Shown here piece by piece: positions 34,901-45,263 of a stretch of 64,000 nt of DNA (position 1 is the stretch's first letter; each line of letters begins with the position of its first letter). A program made the translations under genes and the position numbers. The DNA comes from Chaetoceros tenuissimus (taxonomy: Eukaryota > Bacillariophyta > Thalassiosirophyceae > Chaetocerotales > Chaetocerotaceae). The stretch is taken from positions 1,364,001-1,428,000 of the forward strand of contig BLLK01000047.1 of the NCBI GenBank assembly GCA_021927905.1, in the 5' to 3' direction. The notes beneath the pieces are model-generated. The model had not been told where the DNA came from, made no database searches, and saw only the letters and a list, made by a program, of their open reading frames with translations.

Positions 34901-36087
34901 CTCAACCATCAAATAGTCCATCAGATCCAATCGGCAATGTTATCGATTTTTCCTGGTTTATTCCTGGGTCACGTTTTGCGGACCAGAACATCAATGTTGG
35001 AGACACGATTAGATTTGTTTGGACAAGCCCAGGCAGTCATGATGGTAAGTGACTTGTAGTAAACTTGGATCTTTTGAGGCAGTATCAAATTTTCTTACTA
35101 AAAATCATTTCCACAGTCTATTTCACAGACAATGGCGAGTGCAATGGTAACCTGATAGATATTGGAGGAGACATCTCAGACCAGACTTCCTTCACTTACC
35201 GTTTCTTACAAGAGGGATCTTTTACATTTCTTTGTTCAAAAGGACAAGGATCTCATTGTAATGCAGGCCAGATTGTAACCTTCAATGTGGTCTCTTCTAC
35301 TCTTTCACCATCTCCATCGTCTACACCATCAAGACTAAGATCAAGTTCTCCATCTGAATCACCTTCTTCTCAACCAAGTGGGGTTTCTGAAAATACGTTG
35401 TCACCAAGTACGAATCCTGGAAGTTGTAACAACGACCCACTTTACAAGTTTGAAGTAAAACCAGGCAAATCCCGAAAGTGCAAATTTATTTCCAAAAATC
35501 TTGCTAAACTTAACGCTCGTCGTGCCAAGTTCTGCTATGAAAGCGACGGCTTCACTGTATCTTCTACGGGCGTTGCTTGTATTCTTGCATGTGGCTTATG
35601 TTACCCGTCATCATATCCATCAGTATCACCATCTCTTTCCCTAGTCCCTACAACAGAGTGTTCTATTCCAGGTCAAAAGCCATTTCAAGTGGAAGTCAAT
35701 CTTGACAGTTCAATTAAAGAAAATGTCATTGTAGTAAAGAAGCAAGTATGCGTATTGTCGCAATGTAGGTTTTCGAAAAAAGTCTTTCGGCGCAACAAGA
35801 AAAAATTTGATACTCCAAATGGTACATACAATTGGAGGAAATGTTTCAATCCTAACAGCTGCTATCGTTTCCAAATTTTTGACTCCGGTGCTAATAATGT
35901 AGGGGATGGCTTCACCAATACGTCTGGAAACTATGCTGTAACTTGGGATGGGAATACAGTCAAATCATCCAACTTCAACACACCTGGTAATCTCAAGAAA
36001 GAAACTGTAAAGTTTGGCAACTGTGCCTCAAGTTCTCAGCAGACATCTACGAGAAAGGAGCATACGACCAAGAACATCTTTGAATAA
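31923..36087 (+). pseudogene. C-terminal half of DUF1800, DUF1501 and cupredoxin gene
   Basis: Continuation of the 18682 gene. Exons are 31923-33660, 33734-33781, then 34430-35044 after a transposon, and 35117-36087. The frame opens with REARDALEETDAV and LRMIQRFGTSNPSP (end of DUF1800). DUF1501 (PF07394) follows: VILNLSGGADSYNMLVP, QDGFDTHDNLGEYFDG, TTELNDAISAFKDELG. Next is a cupredoxin-like domain with SHDVYFTD and FLCSKGQGSHC as likely copper ligands. Two Pro-Ser-rich linkers and two Cys-rich modules end the protein. Bacteria usually carry DUF1800 and DUF1501 as adjacent genes; here they are fused. With no promoter or start of its own recognised, and a 645-bp element in an exon, this half is probably dead in this haplotype. 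Confidence 0.75.
33782..34426. mobile_element. PIF/Harbinger-type MITE, 645 bp, inside the DUF1501 exon
   Basis: The element starts GACCCGTTCTGTCA and ends with the exact reverse complement TGACAGAACGGGTC; similarity continues inward as CCAGTTTTT motifs. TAA flanks both ends (33779-33781 and 34427-34429), the target duplication typical of PIF/Harbinger. Removing the element and one TAA restores the host frame exactly (gly-leu-thr-thr-glu). The interior has many copies of (GG)CCAGTTTTT and its complement but no transposase, so it is non-autonomous. The terminal bases are not GT/AG, so it is not a clean intron. Confidence 0.88.
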
Positions 36088-36402
36088 TGCTTCAGTACTT
36101 GATTAAACATACATGAGAATCTGTTTTCATTGTTTTTCTAACATTTTATTTTATATATGATAAAAAATATTGCAAATCCCAAAAATGTAAGGGTTTCAAA
36201 ACCGTTATATTCATATCTTGGTAGTATTTTTTGAAAATTCTTTGGTTCCCATTTGTAGTATGACAACTACGTACGTAGAAACAAACAAAAACAACTAGAA
36301 GAAGTTTAGTGAGGTTTGATTCGTACTTGATCCATGATATTACTAACAAAGCAATTACCTACAATAGTATTGAAAAAGAATACACAAAGCTGCTAATAGA
36401 GG
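36088..36402. other. intergenic, 315 bp
   Basis: 3' UTR of the DUF1501 gene and promoter of the PPP4R1-like gene. AT-rich, with no specific feature seen. Confidence 0.4.
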
Positions 36403-39380
36403 ATGATGCTCAATCCCGAGGCTATACCTCTCGGCGCGAATGGAACGGAGGCAGCACCAGATCCAAATGCTGCATTAAGATTTGAAGATCTAACGATTGA
36501 TGATGACCTATCCCTTCTAGATCGTGTTGTGCGATATGTTAGAAGTGGAATTGCACTGCAGCGTCTTGTGCACGTAAAAATGATCGCTGAAACTGCAAAA
36601 GCTGTGGGGTAAGTCATAGTATCTGGAAATTTACACATAACAAAGAATCATTTCATGCCTTTGGCACATTTTATGTTTTGAAAGCATATTTCTGAAATGA
36701 TTTTTCTTTGATTGTCTTTCACATCGATTTGGTCTAACTTTCTCACTTTTATTCCACTGCTATTTATAGAATTGAGTCAACACTCAACATTTTACTACCA
36801 CTACTCCCCCCTTTGGTATCAGATAGTGAATCTATAATTAGGCAACATCTTGCATCTCAGCTGCTTCCCCTATGCTTGACATGCATGTTTGGCGATGATC
36901 CAACTTTTGATCCTAAAAGAGAGACAGATCCCAAAACTAGAACATATAATGAAAATGGATATACAGTCGTTACGCTCAAACTTATTTCCTACATGAAAAC
37001 CCTCATCAAAGATCCTGACATGGATGTACGCAAAGCTGCATCTGATGGGATTGCCACCCTTGCTCTTTATATTCGACCAGAAGATATACCCCGTGTCATT
37101 TTGAGTATTCCTTTGCAATTGGTGCAAGAAGAACGAAATTCTCAAAATAACGTCAAGAAGAATCCAAACGATAATAGTAGTGACGATTTGTGCACATCTG
37201 CTTCACATTTACTGGCCGATATTGCTTCTTTGTCTCCTGTACAAGTTCCTCCTGAGATGGTTTCGAAACATATTACTCCAACTGTTGTTGGACTTTGTCA
37301 ACATGGGAATGTGAGAGTCAGAAGAGCAGCTGTACAGGCATTACCGAGTATTGTAGCAGGAAGTTCATTGGAGGATGTAAAGGCTAATCTTTTACCCGCT
37401 TTTGCTAAATTGAGCCAAGATGATGCTTATCGAGTGAGAAAAGGAGTCGGAGAATGTTTAGTGGATATGTCACGGAGTTTAATGTTATTGGCAAAAAATC
37501 TTGAAAGACAATATAGCAGCTCTGATACAAGAGAACAGTTGAGAAATACCATGCGCGAGATACGAAGGTCGAATTTAGTTCCTCTATGTACAAGATTATT
37601 ACAAGATGGTAATCGTGTTGTAAGACATGGTATGATGCAATTTTTAGGTCCATTTATTGCTTCATTTTATCCCCTTGATGGAAGCAGTGCCAACGATCAA
37701 AATGATGGAATTGTCAACTCTTTGAAACCGAAGAATAATAAGATCACTGGAGGAATGGGGGCACAATTTTTTCCACATGCTAATGGTATGGTCACTCGAC
37801 TGAATCCTGAAAGTATATCATCACCAGTCACAATGCCAGGGATCATTAGGCAACCAATAGAGGAAGAGCCACCCTTTGATAGCGAGGAGTATCTTGAATC
37901 ATTGATTCCTGACTTTCTTGAAAAGTGTCATAATGATGCCAAGTCTTTGGTCAATATTTTACGACATCGTGCAAAGTATCCAACTGCAAAAGAGGATATC
38001 GAAATTGTTGAGAAGTATCTTTTACCTCCTTATGTTGGTCTGGCTAGTATGAATACAGGTGACGAAAATGTTGACGCTGAAATGAGAGTGTACTGTGCAT
38101 ACAGTCTTCCTGCAGTTGTTCTACTTTTGGGGAAGGATGGATGGGACAAATCACTCAAGAATTGCTTCTTGATTTTAGTCATGGGTACTGTAGAAGGACA
38201 AGGCAATAATGAAACAACATCTTTTGTACCTCCACCAGTCAAGAGATGTCTGGCATCATCCTTTCACACAATTTGCAGCATACTCGGTCCTGATGCCCTT
38301 AAAGCCGCATCTGAGGAAAGAAAGAAAAATCGAGACTTGCTCTCTGTTTTTGAAGCATGTTTCTTGAGAGATTCGGATGAAACTGTTCGTCTCAATGTTA
38401 TTCGCAACCTACCATCATTCCTATGTTTACTTCCTTTTTCCAAAAGGTCATCTTATTTACCTATATTGAATGAAATCATTCGCAGTGACTCCATGCTCGC
38501 GATGAAGAGGAAGAATGCGTCAAATCCAGCAAAATTGAATTGGCGTCAAAGAGATATGGTGGCACAGATCCTTCCAAATCTGATTAGCCTATACAGGCCT
38601 GATCAAGTTCGTCAATATCTATGGCCAATCATTAGAACACTTTTAAGCGATTCCGTGAATTTAGTCAGAGAAAATTCTGAGTGGAGCATTCCAATACTGC
38701 TAAAGACATATGAATACAACAATTGCCTTGCTGGACGTGAAGATGCAAATATGGCGAGCAAGTTCAGTCAAGAATCTTGCAATGAAATATTTTTGTTTTT
38801 AAAGGAAAATTTATTGGACTACACAACAAGCCCTGGGAGAGTAACAAATTGCGGTGCATTCAGCAGACGTCAAAGTTATTGCAGAATATTATCAGCAATT
38901 GCCCTGGTTCTCCGTCTACATGAATTGAAAAATGAAACTACCAACCAGAACAAAGATGAAGAATCAATTCCATATCCTCCACATCCATTTTACACACTAA
39001 GTCCTGAGGCTTACAAGCATATTCATCATTTATTGAGAACACTGTTTCTCCCACCTGCTTTGACTATGAAAGATGATAGGGTGACAAATGTCCGTCTCAC
39101 TCTGGCAAAATGCTTACGAGTCATGCCATTGGACATAAGAGATCGTGGCGATGCAAGTGTGATTCTTCGAACTCTTGAAGACGAAATAGAAACATGGGAA
39201 GGAGGAGGAGGTTTACACATGAAAGTGGAGCTTCCAAAGATAAAGTCCGAAGAGATGACAAGCATGAATGAGGAAACATCATCTTCGCGAAAGAACCAAC
39301 CAATTATTTCTAGCAGACATATGGAGCTCGATGAACAAAAGAGTGGAGAAGACGATTCAATGTCGCTTGCTAGTATATAG
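36403..39380 (+). CDS. protein phosphatase 4 regulatory subunit 1-like HEAT protein
   Basis: Two exons, 36403-36608 and 36770-39380, join in phase 2 to 938 aa. HEAT-repeat sequence runs nearly throughout (ILLPLLPPLVSD, VRKAASDGIATLALYI, VRVRRAAVQALPSIVAG). The C-terminal half has the order seen in PPP4R1: CAYSLPAVVLLLGKDGW, the VKRCLASSFHTICSILG repeat, and DMVAQILPNLISLYRPDQVRQYLWPII. In that family the protein is a scaffold binding the PP4 catalytic subunit. A charged insert (residues ~300-370) separates the two HEAT blocks, and the last ~70 residues are polar and probably disordered. A generic PP2A A-subunit is the alternative but fits less well in length. Confidence 0.78.
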
Positions 39381-39434
39381 GAAAAAACTGTCTTTGATTT
39401 CTCAAGGTAACTTGTAAAATGACAATTTACAATA

Positions 39435-39807
39435 CTATGCGGCTTGTTTCTTTCTATATTGTTCTATAGTCCATGCTTTGATTGTAATTGCATGGATTTG
39501 ATCCATACCTAGTCCAGCTTCATTTAAAATCTTTTGTACTTTCCGATGTCTTTGAATGAGCGGCACCTTGTCGAATACGTCTGAGGCAATAGTAAGACGA
39601 AGCTTTGCACCGCATCCATCCGATTCATCGATGCACTCAACAAACTCCACTGGAGCAAAGTTTGTTTCACACTTTTTTAGAGAATAAAAACAGATGAAAA
39701 AGAACAGTTAGAAAGGCAGTTTCCGTATCTTTCTGCTGTGCAAATTCACTACAAACAAAAGATATTCTACTCACCACTTGCTTCACTTGATCAGCTACTT
39801 CGGACAT
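39435..39807 (-). CDS. BolA-like protein
   Basis: Exons 39775-39807 and 39435-39671 on the minus strand are separated by a 103-bp GT-AG intron in phase 0, giving 89 aa. The BolA fold is evident: FVECIDESDGCGAKLRLTIAS, then LIQRHRKVQKIL and the final IHAITIKAWTIEQY. In the family, the Cys in DGCGAK and the His in IHA are the usual Fe-S ligands shared with monothiol glutaredoxins. With no targeting sequence it resembles the cytosolic/nuclear BOLA2 type. The 3' end converges on the PPP4R1-like gene with only 54 bp between stops. Confidence 0.88.
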
Positions 39808-40217
39808 TAATAAAAACGCAATTAATAGAAATACAACTAAAAGAATTACTTGTACCAATGGAGAACAAAGAATCAATAGCAATACTGGTAAATAATATTA
39901 TGTTTTCATCAGTCCCCCGTACCAGTACGAAGTACGTACAGTACACGAAACGTCTTCCTTTTTGTACTTCCTCTTCCCCTTTCTTACTCTTTCAATAGTT
40001 CGACAATGATGAGTGGACGGACGGATAACACATCACACATCACACGCATCGAAGAAATCTTTTCATGTTTTCTGCATTGATGATGTACTCCAATAATTGC
40101 CTACTTGACTTTAGAATTCATCCAGCATCCAGCCGACATAGATTAACATCGACCAACATATTTTGAACAAGTTGTGAAAGAAAAGAGCTTACTATCCTGA
40201 AACTCGAGAATACAAAG
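39808..40217. other. divergent promoter region, 410 bp
   Basis: Lies between the BolA start (minus) and the CCB1 start (plus). It contains tandem GTACGTAC-like sequence near 39930 but no other recognisable element. Confidence 0.4.
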
Positions 40218-41121
40218 ATGTACAGACTTACTACCATCACATCAGCGCTGCTTTTGCTCACAAGTACAGAGGCGTTCACTACTCCATCTTCCATTCAGAA
40301 GAATATTAAAACATCTACTGCTCTGAACATGATGGACATTGATACTCCTGCAAATATTCTATCAACAATGGCTTCTTTGCCAACAAACATTCTAGCTGAC
40401 GCACCTGCTGCTCCACCAGGGGATTTTGTTCCTTCATACTCCAAAGCATCTTATTACACCGTACTCGGACTATATGTAATGAGTTTTCCAGGTATTTGGA
40501 GTCAAATTAAAAGAAGTACCAAGGCTAAGGTAAAGAGAAAAACATATATCAGTGACGGTGAAGCTGTTGATGGTGGAAAAGACCTTAGACAGCAGGCTGG
40601 AGAAATCATGGCATGTAAGTGTTATCTGTTGCAGTTTTGAAACAATTTTTGAAATGACACCATACCTTTTCTTAATTGTAAATTTGCATCCCTCCACTTT
40701 GGTGTTAATTTGAATAGATATGAAGGCAAACAATTATGAAGTTGTAGAAGCTGGTGAAGTAATTACTTTCAGAGGACTTGTACAGCGTTCAGCAAGTCAA
40801 GCTTATTTCCTTGTTTTTTGTACTCTTTTGGGAATGGCATCATTAGCTCTAGTTTTGCAAATCCAATTCCAGGACTTGATGCTTCCTGTTATTGGGAAAC
40901 CAAATTGGTTCTATCTTTGTCTTTTGTCCCCTTATGCTGGAATTTACTATTGGCAGGCAGGAGATCGCGTCGATGACTTTAAAGTGAAGTTGGCAAGTAA
41001 TGATGAAGACACCGAGAACGAGGTTACTGTTGAAGGTAATGATGAAGAAATTGATCGTATGTGGAGAGCACTTGAACTAAGAGAGAAGGGTATGGTCAAG
41101 GTTGCTGGAATTATGGAGTAA
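40218..41121 (+). CDS. CCB1: plastid CCB1-like cytochrome b6 haem assembly factor
   Basis: Exons 40218-40614 and 40718-41121 join in phase 1 to 266 aa, essentially the length recalled for plant CCB1. The N-terminus is a signal peptide ending TEAF-TTPS, matching the diatom plastid bipartite presequence with Phe at the cleavage site. Membrane segments are visible at YYTVLGLYVMSFPGIWS, AYFLVFCTLLGMASLALVL and NWFYLCLLSPYAGIYYW. The VITFRGLVQRS motif and the final LREKGMVKVAGIME match CCB1 as remembered. CCB1 works with CCB2-4 to attach haem c(i) to cytochrome b6 in thylakoids. Assigned from family memory without a search. Confidence 0.75.
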
Positions 41122-41272
41122 ATGTTAACCCACAAAAGTGTATACATTACATCATGAGAAGTTTGACGGTAGCATTCTAGAAGTTGATACTGTAGCTAAA
41201 CATAATAAAGGTAAAAAAGAAAATCAACTTCTGCTGAAGCATTAATGCTTGTATTATATTAGTTACTATATT

Positions 41273-42699
41273 CTACTCCACAAATGATTTACTCCATTCT
41301 TCTAGAATGTGCTTATCTTCGCCATTTATCCAATGAATAGAATGACTTCCTTTTGACTCATAATGAAAGCAATTGGCTCCAACTGTCTTAAGAGAATCGA
41401 CTAGCGCTAACCCATCGTCTTGCAACACATCTGCTGAGTTGGTAGACACTATGAATTTGGGTGCGTCTTTCGAACGCAAGGATGGTAAATCGCACAATGG
41501 AGAAATCATTCGCCAAGCTCTAGTGTTCACCATGGAAGACCAAACACTTTGCTTGAACGATTCAGCAATAGCCATTTCATTAGAATAATTCAGTTTTTGT
41601 CCATTCTTCACTTTTTCTAATTGTAAGTATGCTGACCAGCACCATCTCAAATAATCAATAGGACATAATCCAGCACTTGTACTATTCTTTTTGCTACTCG
41701 ATGTTAGTAAGTTGGGATCAAACATTGGAATGTCTACAAGTACGGATTTAACTCTACCAGGATACATTCTAGTCGCTTCCATACCTGTAACACAAGATAT
41801 ATTTCCACCGGCTGAAACCCCACCAATGTGAATTTTTGCACTTGGAAAGCCTTCAATTACTTGTTTTACAACAGACAATGCATCAATGATGGCCGCGGGA
41901 AAGGGATTTTCGGGAGCAAGTCTGTAATTGACAGAAATTAAAACAATTGGTGGAGCTGTAGTCCCTTTGACCCCAGACAGATTATTATGATCGATCCAGT
42001 GTTTTGAGAGTTTACTAAGGGCTTTGTATCCCTGAACATCTATCTCGCTACCAAGGGTCATTCCCCCACCATGGAACCATACAATTATTTGAGCATCACT
42101 CGAAAACGTAATCTCATTGATACTTGTATTCTCAAAGTCAAGATTGTTTCTACTACATTTGATACCCTGAATTGCAGATGCTGGACACATATTCTTGTTT
42201 CTACCTCCATTCCCTCATCTTTTGGTTTTTCGGCGAATTCAAGAATTTTTTCACAGTCTGGTATGTTGAAATAGGACAAAACATCTACTTTCCTTTCAAA
42301 GAACACAGAGCCCGTAACAACTTGTTCTGTAGGACAAGCAGACGAGATCATCTTGCTATATTGAACAAGAGTTTGCGTGTAATCATTTTTACTGATTTCA
42401 TTCAATTTAGTCCGAACTTTCTCAATCGTTTCTTTCATCTCATGATCATCCTCTTTAAGATATGATGAAAATTTCCATAGATCATGAAGTGGCAATATCA
42501 AATGAAATACACATGACAAGAACTTATCGAGAGGGCTCTTTTGTTTGTGGAAAATGTTCCCAATGATCAGGTCTGATCGCCTTACTTTGTTCAAAGTAAC
42601 AAGCAGTATAGTTATCCAGAAGACATGCATGATATTTTCCCTTCTTGAAATAATATTCATGGATACCTGGAGCGCATCGAAAACTCTTGATGCTATCAT
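41273..42699 (-). CDS. hormone-sensitive-lipase-type alpha/beta hydrolase with frame break
   Basis: The C-terminal 305 residues hold the HSL-family core: oxyanion-hole VWFHGGGM, VNYRLAPENPFPAA, nucleophile elbow GGVSAGG, acid region NSADVLQDDG and His in KGSHSIHW. The N-terminal ~190 residues (from ATG 42699) have a hydrophobic segment (VFWITILLVTL) and lie in another frame. The two frames overlap at 42085-42190 with no plausible intron. Around 42190 the sequence ATATGTGTCCAGCA reads in frame again if one GT of the GTGT is extra. So this is a two-base slip: an allele defect, a sequence error, or a decayed gene. Substrate unknown; the family hydrolyses acyl esters. Confidence 0.65.
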
Positions 42700-43284
42700 T
42701 ATTGATAAATGTAGGAAGTAAGGACGCTCAATAATCTCAGTGTATTATCTTTATCAAGTTTTTTGTAGCAGTAAAAGAGGTACTCATACGACTAACACAA
42801 CTAATAGTGATTCAAAATAATGAGAAAATTGAAGAAAATGAAATGATCATCTCACTTATTTTAATAAGTGACGTGTTTCATTCTTCATCAAACGAATTTT
42901 TCACTTCTAATTTTGAATCAACAAGCCCGTTTGTAGGGGACATGGCCTTCCATTGCTGTTTTGCAGGCGGGCAGTAGAAGTACAGTCAGCTCTACGATCC
43001 ATATACCTACCGTTCGCGGCAAGAAGTGGTACAAGCTGGTTTCACGATTTTTGATGCTGCCGTAGATTCTACGCAAAACCATATGGTGACGTCAAATAGG
43101 CCTTTTAACATCTCTTCTCAAGACTCATTTTTCTCGGCTCCTCCATACAAACTACAGTGTAATTACATCAAAATAAAGCCATTACCAAACATGCCATAAA
43201 ACCTTAAATATAAAAATTCAATTGGATCCCCATTAGAGGAAGGTTCCTTACCCACTCTAGTACCTAGAACTGAAGCGGATCCAA

Positions 43285-43539
43285 GTGGATTTCCATAATA
43301 CTTTCATACCAGCACTTGTTGCATACGCAATTGAAGATGAATCTTTCAATATGCACAAAGGCAAGTGGATGGTAGAAGGAACTTTATCAGCACTTTTGCT
43401 GAACCATTACAACATTGATAAAGAACTTTCATTTACAGAGGATATACTGGTGAATGCTCTATGGCAGAATAATATAATTAGCTTTCGGAAGTACAACATA
43501 GCCGATGTTCATGAGTACATCGGAAAGGAACACATCTAG
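43285..43539 (+). CDS. small unknown frame inside the TIR element
   Basis: The frame is open for 84 codons (first ATG at 43351 gives 62). Composition is protein-like (ALVAYAIEDESF, MVEGTLSALLLNHYNIDKEL). It may be an exon or a fragment of a larger gene. Not recognised. Confidence 0.3.
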   Translation: MDFHNTFIPALVAYAIEDESFNMHKGKWMVEGTLSALLLNHYNIDKELSFTEDILVNALWQNNIISFRKYNIADVHEYIGKEHI

Positions 43540-43731
43540 GTTACATGCCGTGGATCATCGCCAGTGCAAATATCCCTACATCGAAACGCTATGTATGTAT
43601 GGAGTCAAGATTGATTCCATTCCATTTTTCAATTTCAGTTTCAATTATAATATGTATAAAGCAATTTTTGAAAGTATCATTATTATTTATACAGTCATTA
43701 CATTACACTAAAAAGTTTGAATCTGAAAAAT

Positions 43732-44103
43732 CTATAAAAGAGCAACCAGAGGAGAAACTACAACAACTACTGTAGCTGTCACTACAAGCCCACCAATGAG
43801 AGCACCATGCTCTGCATTCTGAATCATCTTGTACCTCTTGACTTGCTTTGCTCTCTTTTTAAATTGCTTCGCCATGGCATTCAACTCTTCACTTCGTTCC
43901 TGCATATCTTCCAATCTTTCTTTTCTCGCAAGTGCCATATCAATATTTTCTGCCATGATTTCTTTCGTCGTATTGATTTTTTGATTCACCATTGCAACAC
44001 GATCAACAGGCTGTTCCATCTTTTGCAGTAATATCGGTGCAAACGAAGCTTGAGCACATACGAGTAGTACATCTCCATAAATCCATTCTTCCGTCTCACG
44101 CAT
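43732..44103 (-). CDS. R-SNARE (synaptobrevin/VAMP-like) protein
   Basis: 123 aa from ATG 44103. Residues ~45-100 form a synaptobrevin-type SNARE helix (VDRVAMVNQKINTTKEIMAE, LARKERLEDMQERSEEL, AKQFKKRAKQVKRYK), with the Arg of ALARKERLE in the zero-layer position. A C-terminal membrane anchor follows (ALIGGLVVTATVVVVV). The first ~40 residues are too short for a complete longin domain, so it may be brevin-like or N-terminally truncated. It should mediate vesicle fusion. It lies within the hAT-like ends, so it may be a captured host gene or the nested host locus. Confidence 0.6.
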   Translation of the reverse strand: MRETEEWIYGDVLLVCAQASFAPILLQKMEQPVDRVAMVNQKINTTKEIMAENIDMALARKERLEDMQERSEELNAMAKQFKKRAKQVKRYKMIQNAEHGALIGGLVVTATVVVVVSPLVALL

Positions 44104-44196
44104 CGTTCTGTAATGTAAACCATTTCTCAAGAAAGCTCTTGACTAAATCTTCATCTAGTGAAAATCCAGCTACCGGACTGAAATTCTATACAATCA

Positions 44197-44476
44197 TGTT
44201 GCCCGATGAATTAACCAACGAAGAAATTGAAGAAATCGACCGTATAAGTTTCGTGGAGGAAAGCATTACAGGAATAGCAAATCTGCAAAAGCTGTGAACA
44301 AAGGAAGAAGTAATAAACCCGAATTCAAAAAGGGTGATAACCCGTTTGTTCGTTCGTTTGAATTTGGAGTGTCAAAAGAAGGTTATTGGAGCTACGACCA
44401 TCTAATAATTCGAATTGAAGATTGCTTTGATGTGAAGAAAAAAGAAACGCTTGCTTCCTTCATTGTTCGGATGTGA
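44197..44476 (+). pseudogene. possible DNA-transposase-derived fragment
   Basis: Two short overlapping frames: one beginning MLPDELTNEEIEEIDR, the next reading NKGRSNKPEFKKGDNPFV and FGVSKEGYWSYDHLIIRIED. The second recalls a segment (…GYW..DHM..Q.ED..DVL…) seen in transposase-like proteins of diatoms and other protists, just before a DHS-type acidic motif that is missing here. The match is from memory. It is truncated and shifted in frame. Confidence 0.35.
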
Positions 44477-44667
44477 TGTTGTTTTTCACTGGCTGAGAAT
44501 GCATCAGATATGTGACATTTTTACTGCTTTTTAGCTGTCTACGTATAAAACATACCAATCGGGTCATTTTCTACGATATCTACTCGATCCGTGAAACCAG
44601 CTTGTATATGCATTTGAAAGAGTATATGCATTGATTTGGCTACGTATTTACGTACTTACATGGTACA

Positions 44668-44695
44668 TGACGTCATATGACGTCATATGACGTCA
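44668..44695. promoter_or_regulatory. three TGACGTCA (CRE) palindromes at 10-bp spacing
   Basis: TGACGTCA occurs at 44668-44675, 44678-44685 and 44688-44695, joined by TA, so identical bZIP-type sites lie on one face of the helix. In diatoms, TGACGT elements bound by bZIP factors control CO2/cAMP-responsive genes. Here they lie between convergent frames inside the TIR element, 58 bp past the end of the OTU gene, so a promoter role is uncertain. Confidence 0.55.
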
Positions 44696-44752
44696 TCATG
44701 TACGTACTAATGTAGTATGTCCAGAACATATTTTTTAATTTAATCTACGGTT

Positions 44753-45184
44753 TCATTTCTTCTCGAAAAATGACTTAATTGATCTAGTTTTCTTGCTCCC
44801 ATTCATTAGCTGCTTCTGTAGATATCTCTGAATACTATCCAATTTATGGCTATGCTCCAAACTTGACTCAATCCAGCTCCCCCAAGAGTTGGGTTCATGG
44901 GCAATTTTGGCCAATCTCTGGTCCAAAGTAGAGCCATGATTCTTGAGGATGAATTCAGCAAATGCTCTATACTTTTGGGGCTCCTTAAGTCTGAAGGATC
45001 TTATATCTCTGATATACTTTTGCCTCAGTTGTAGATGATCATACTCAATAAAGAGTTCACTCTTACAAAGGGCATGGAAGAGGCAATTGCCATCTCCTGG
45101 TACATCTATAAACTTGTAGACCTTACTCTTCCCTTGGTAGTCAAGAAGAAGAAACCTGTTCAAGGCATCCTGAAAGACTTTCAT
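44753..45184 (-). CDS. OTU-type cysteine protease, C-terminally short
   Basis: 143 aa from the ATG at 45184. The OTU catalytic start is clear: DVPGDGNCLFHALCKS contains the Asp and nucleophile Cys. RQKYIRDI and the NSWGSWIES segment also fit the family. After that the chain ends in a Lys-rich tail without the usual later catalytic His, so activity is doubtful. The open frame extends upstream to an acceptor at 45263. From there it continues in phase into two tandemly duplicated 111-bp exons, but no ATG is seen in them, so they may be UTR or relics. OTU enzymes cleave ubiquitin chains. Confidence 0.65.
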   Translation of the reverse strand: MKVFQDALNRFLLLDYQGKSKVYKFIDVPGDGNCLFHALCKSELFIEYDHLQLRQKYIRDIRSFRLKEPQKYRAFAEFILKNHGSTLDQRLAKIAHEPNSWGSWIESSLEHSHKLDSIQRYLQKQLMNGSKKTRSIKSFFEKK

Positions 45185-45263
45185 TTCGGTTTTGTTTTCG
45201 CTGTGATGGGCTTGTCTGATGGCTCTTTCGTGCTTGAATTTGGACTCTCCGTCAAATTTTAGG

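Noticed and set aside
42085-42190. Very short intron joining the two esterase frames
   Set aside because: The only GT-AG pair in the overlap is about 24 bp, too short for the 60-200 bp introns of this window.
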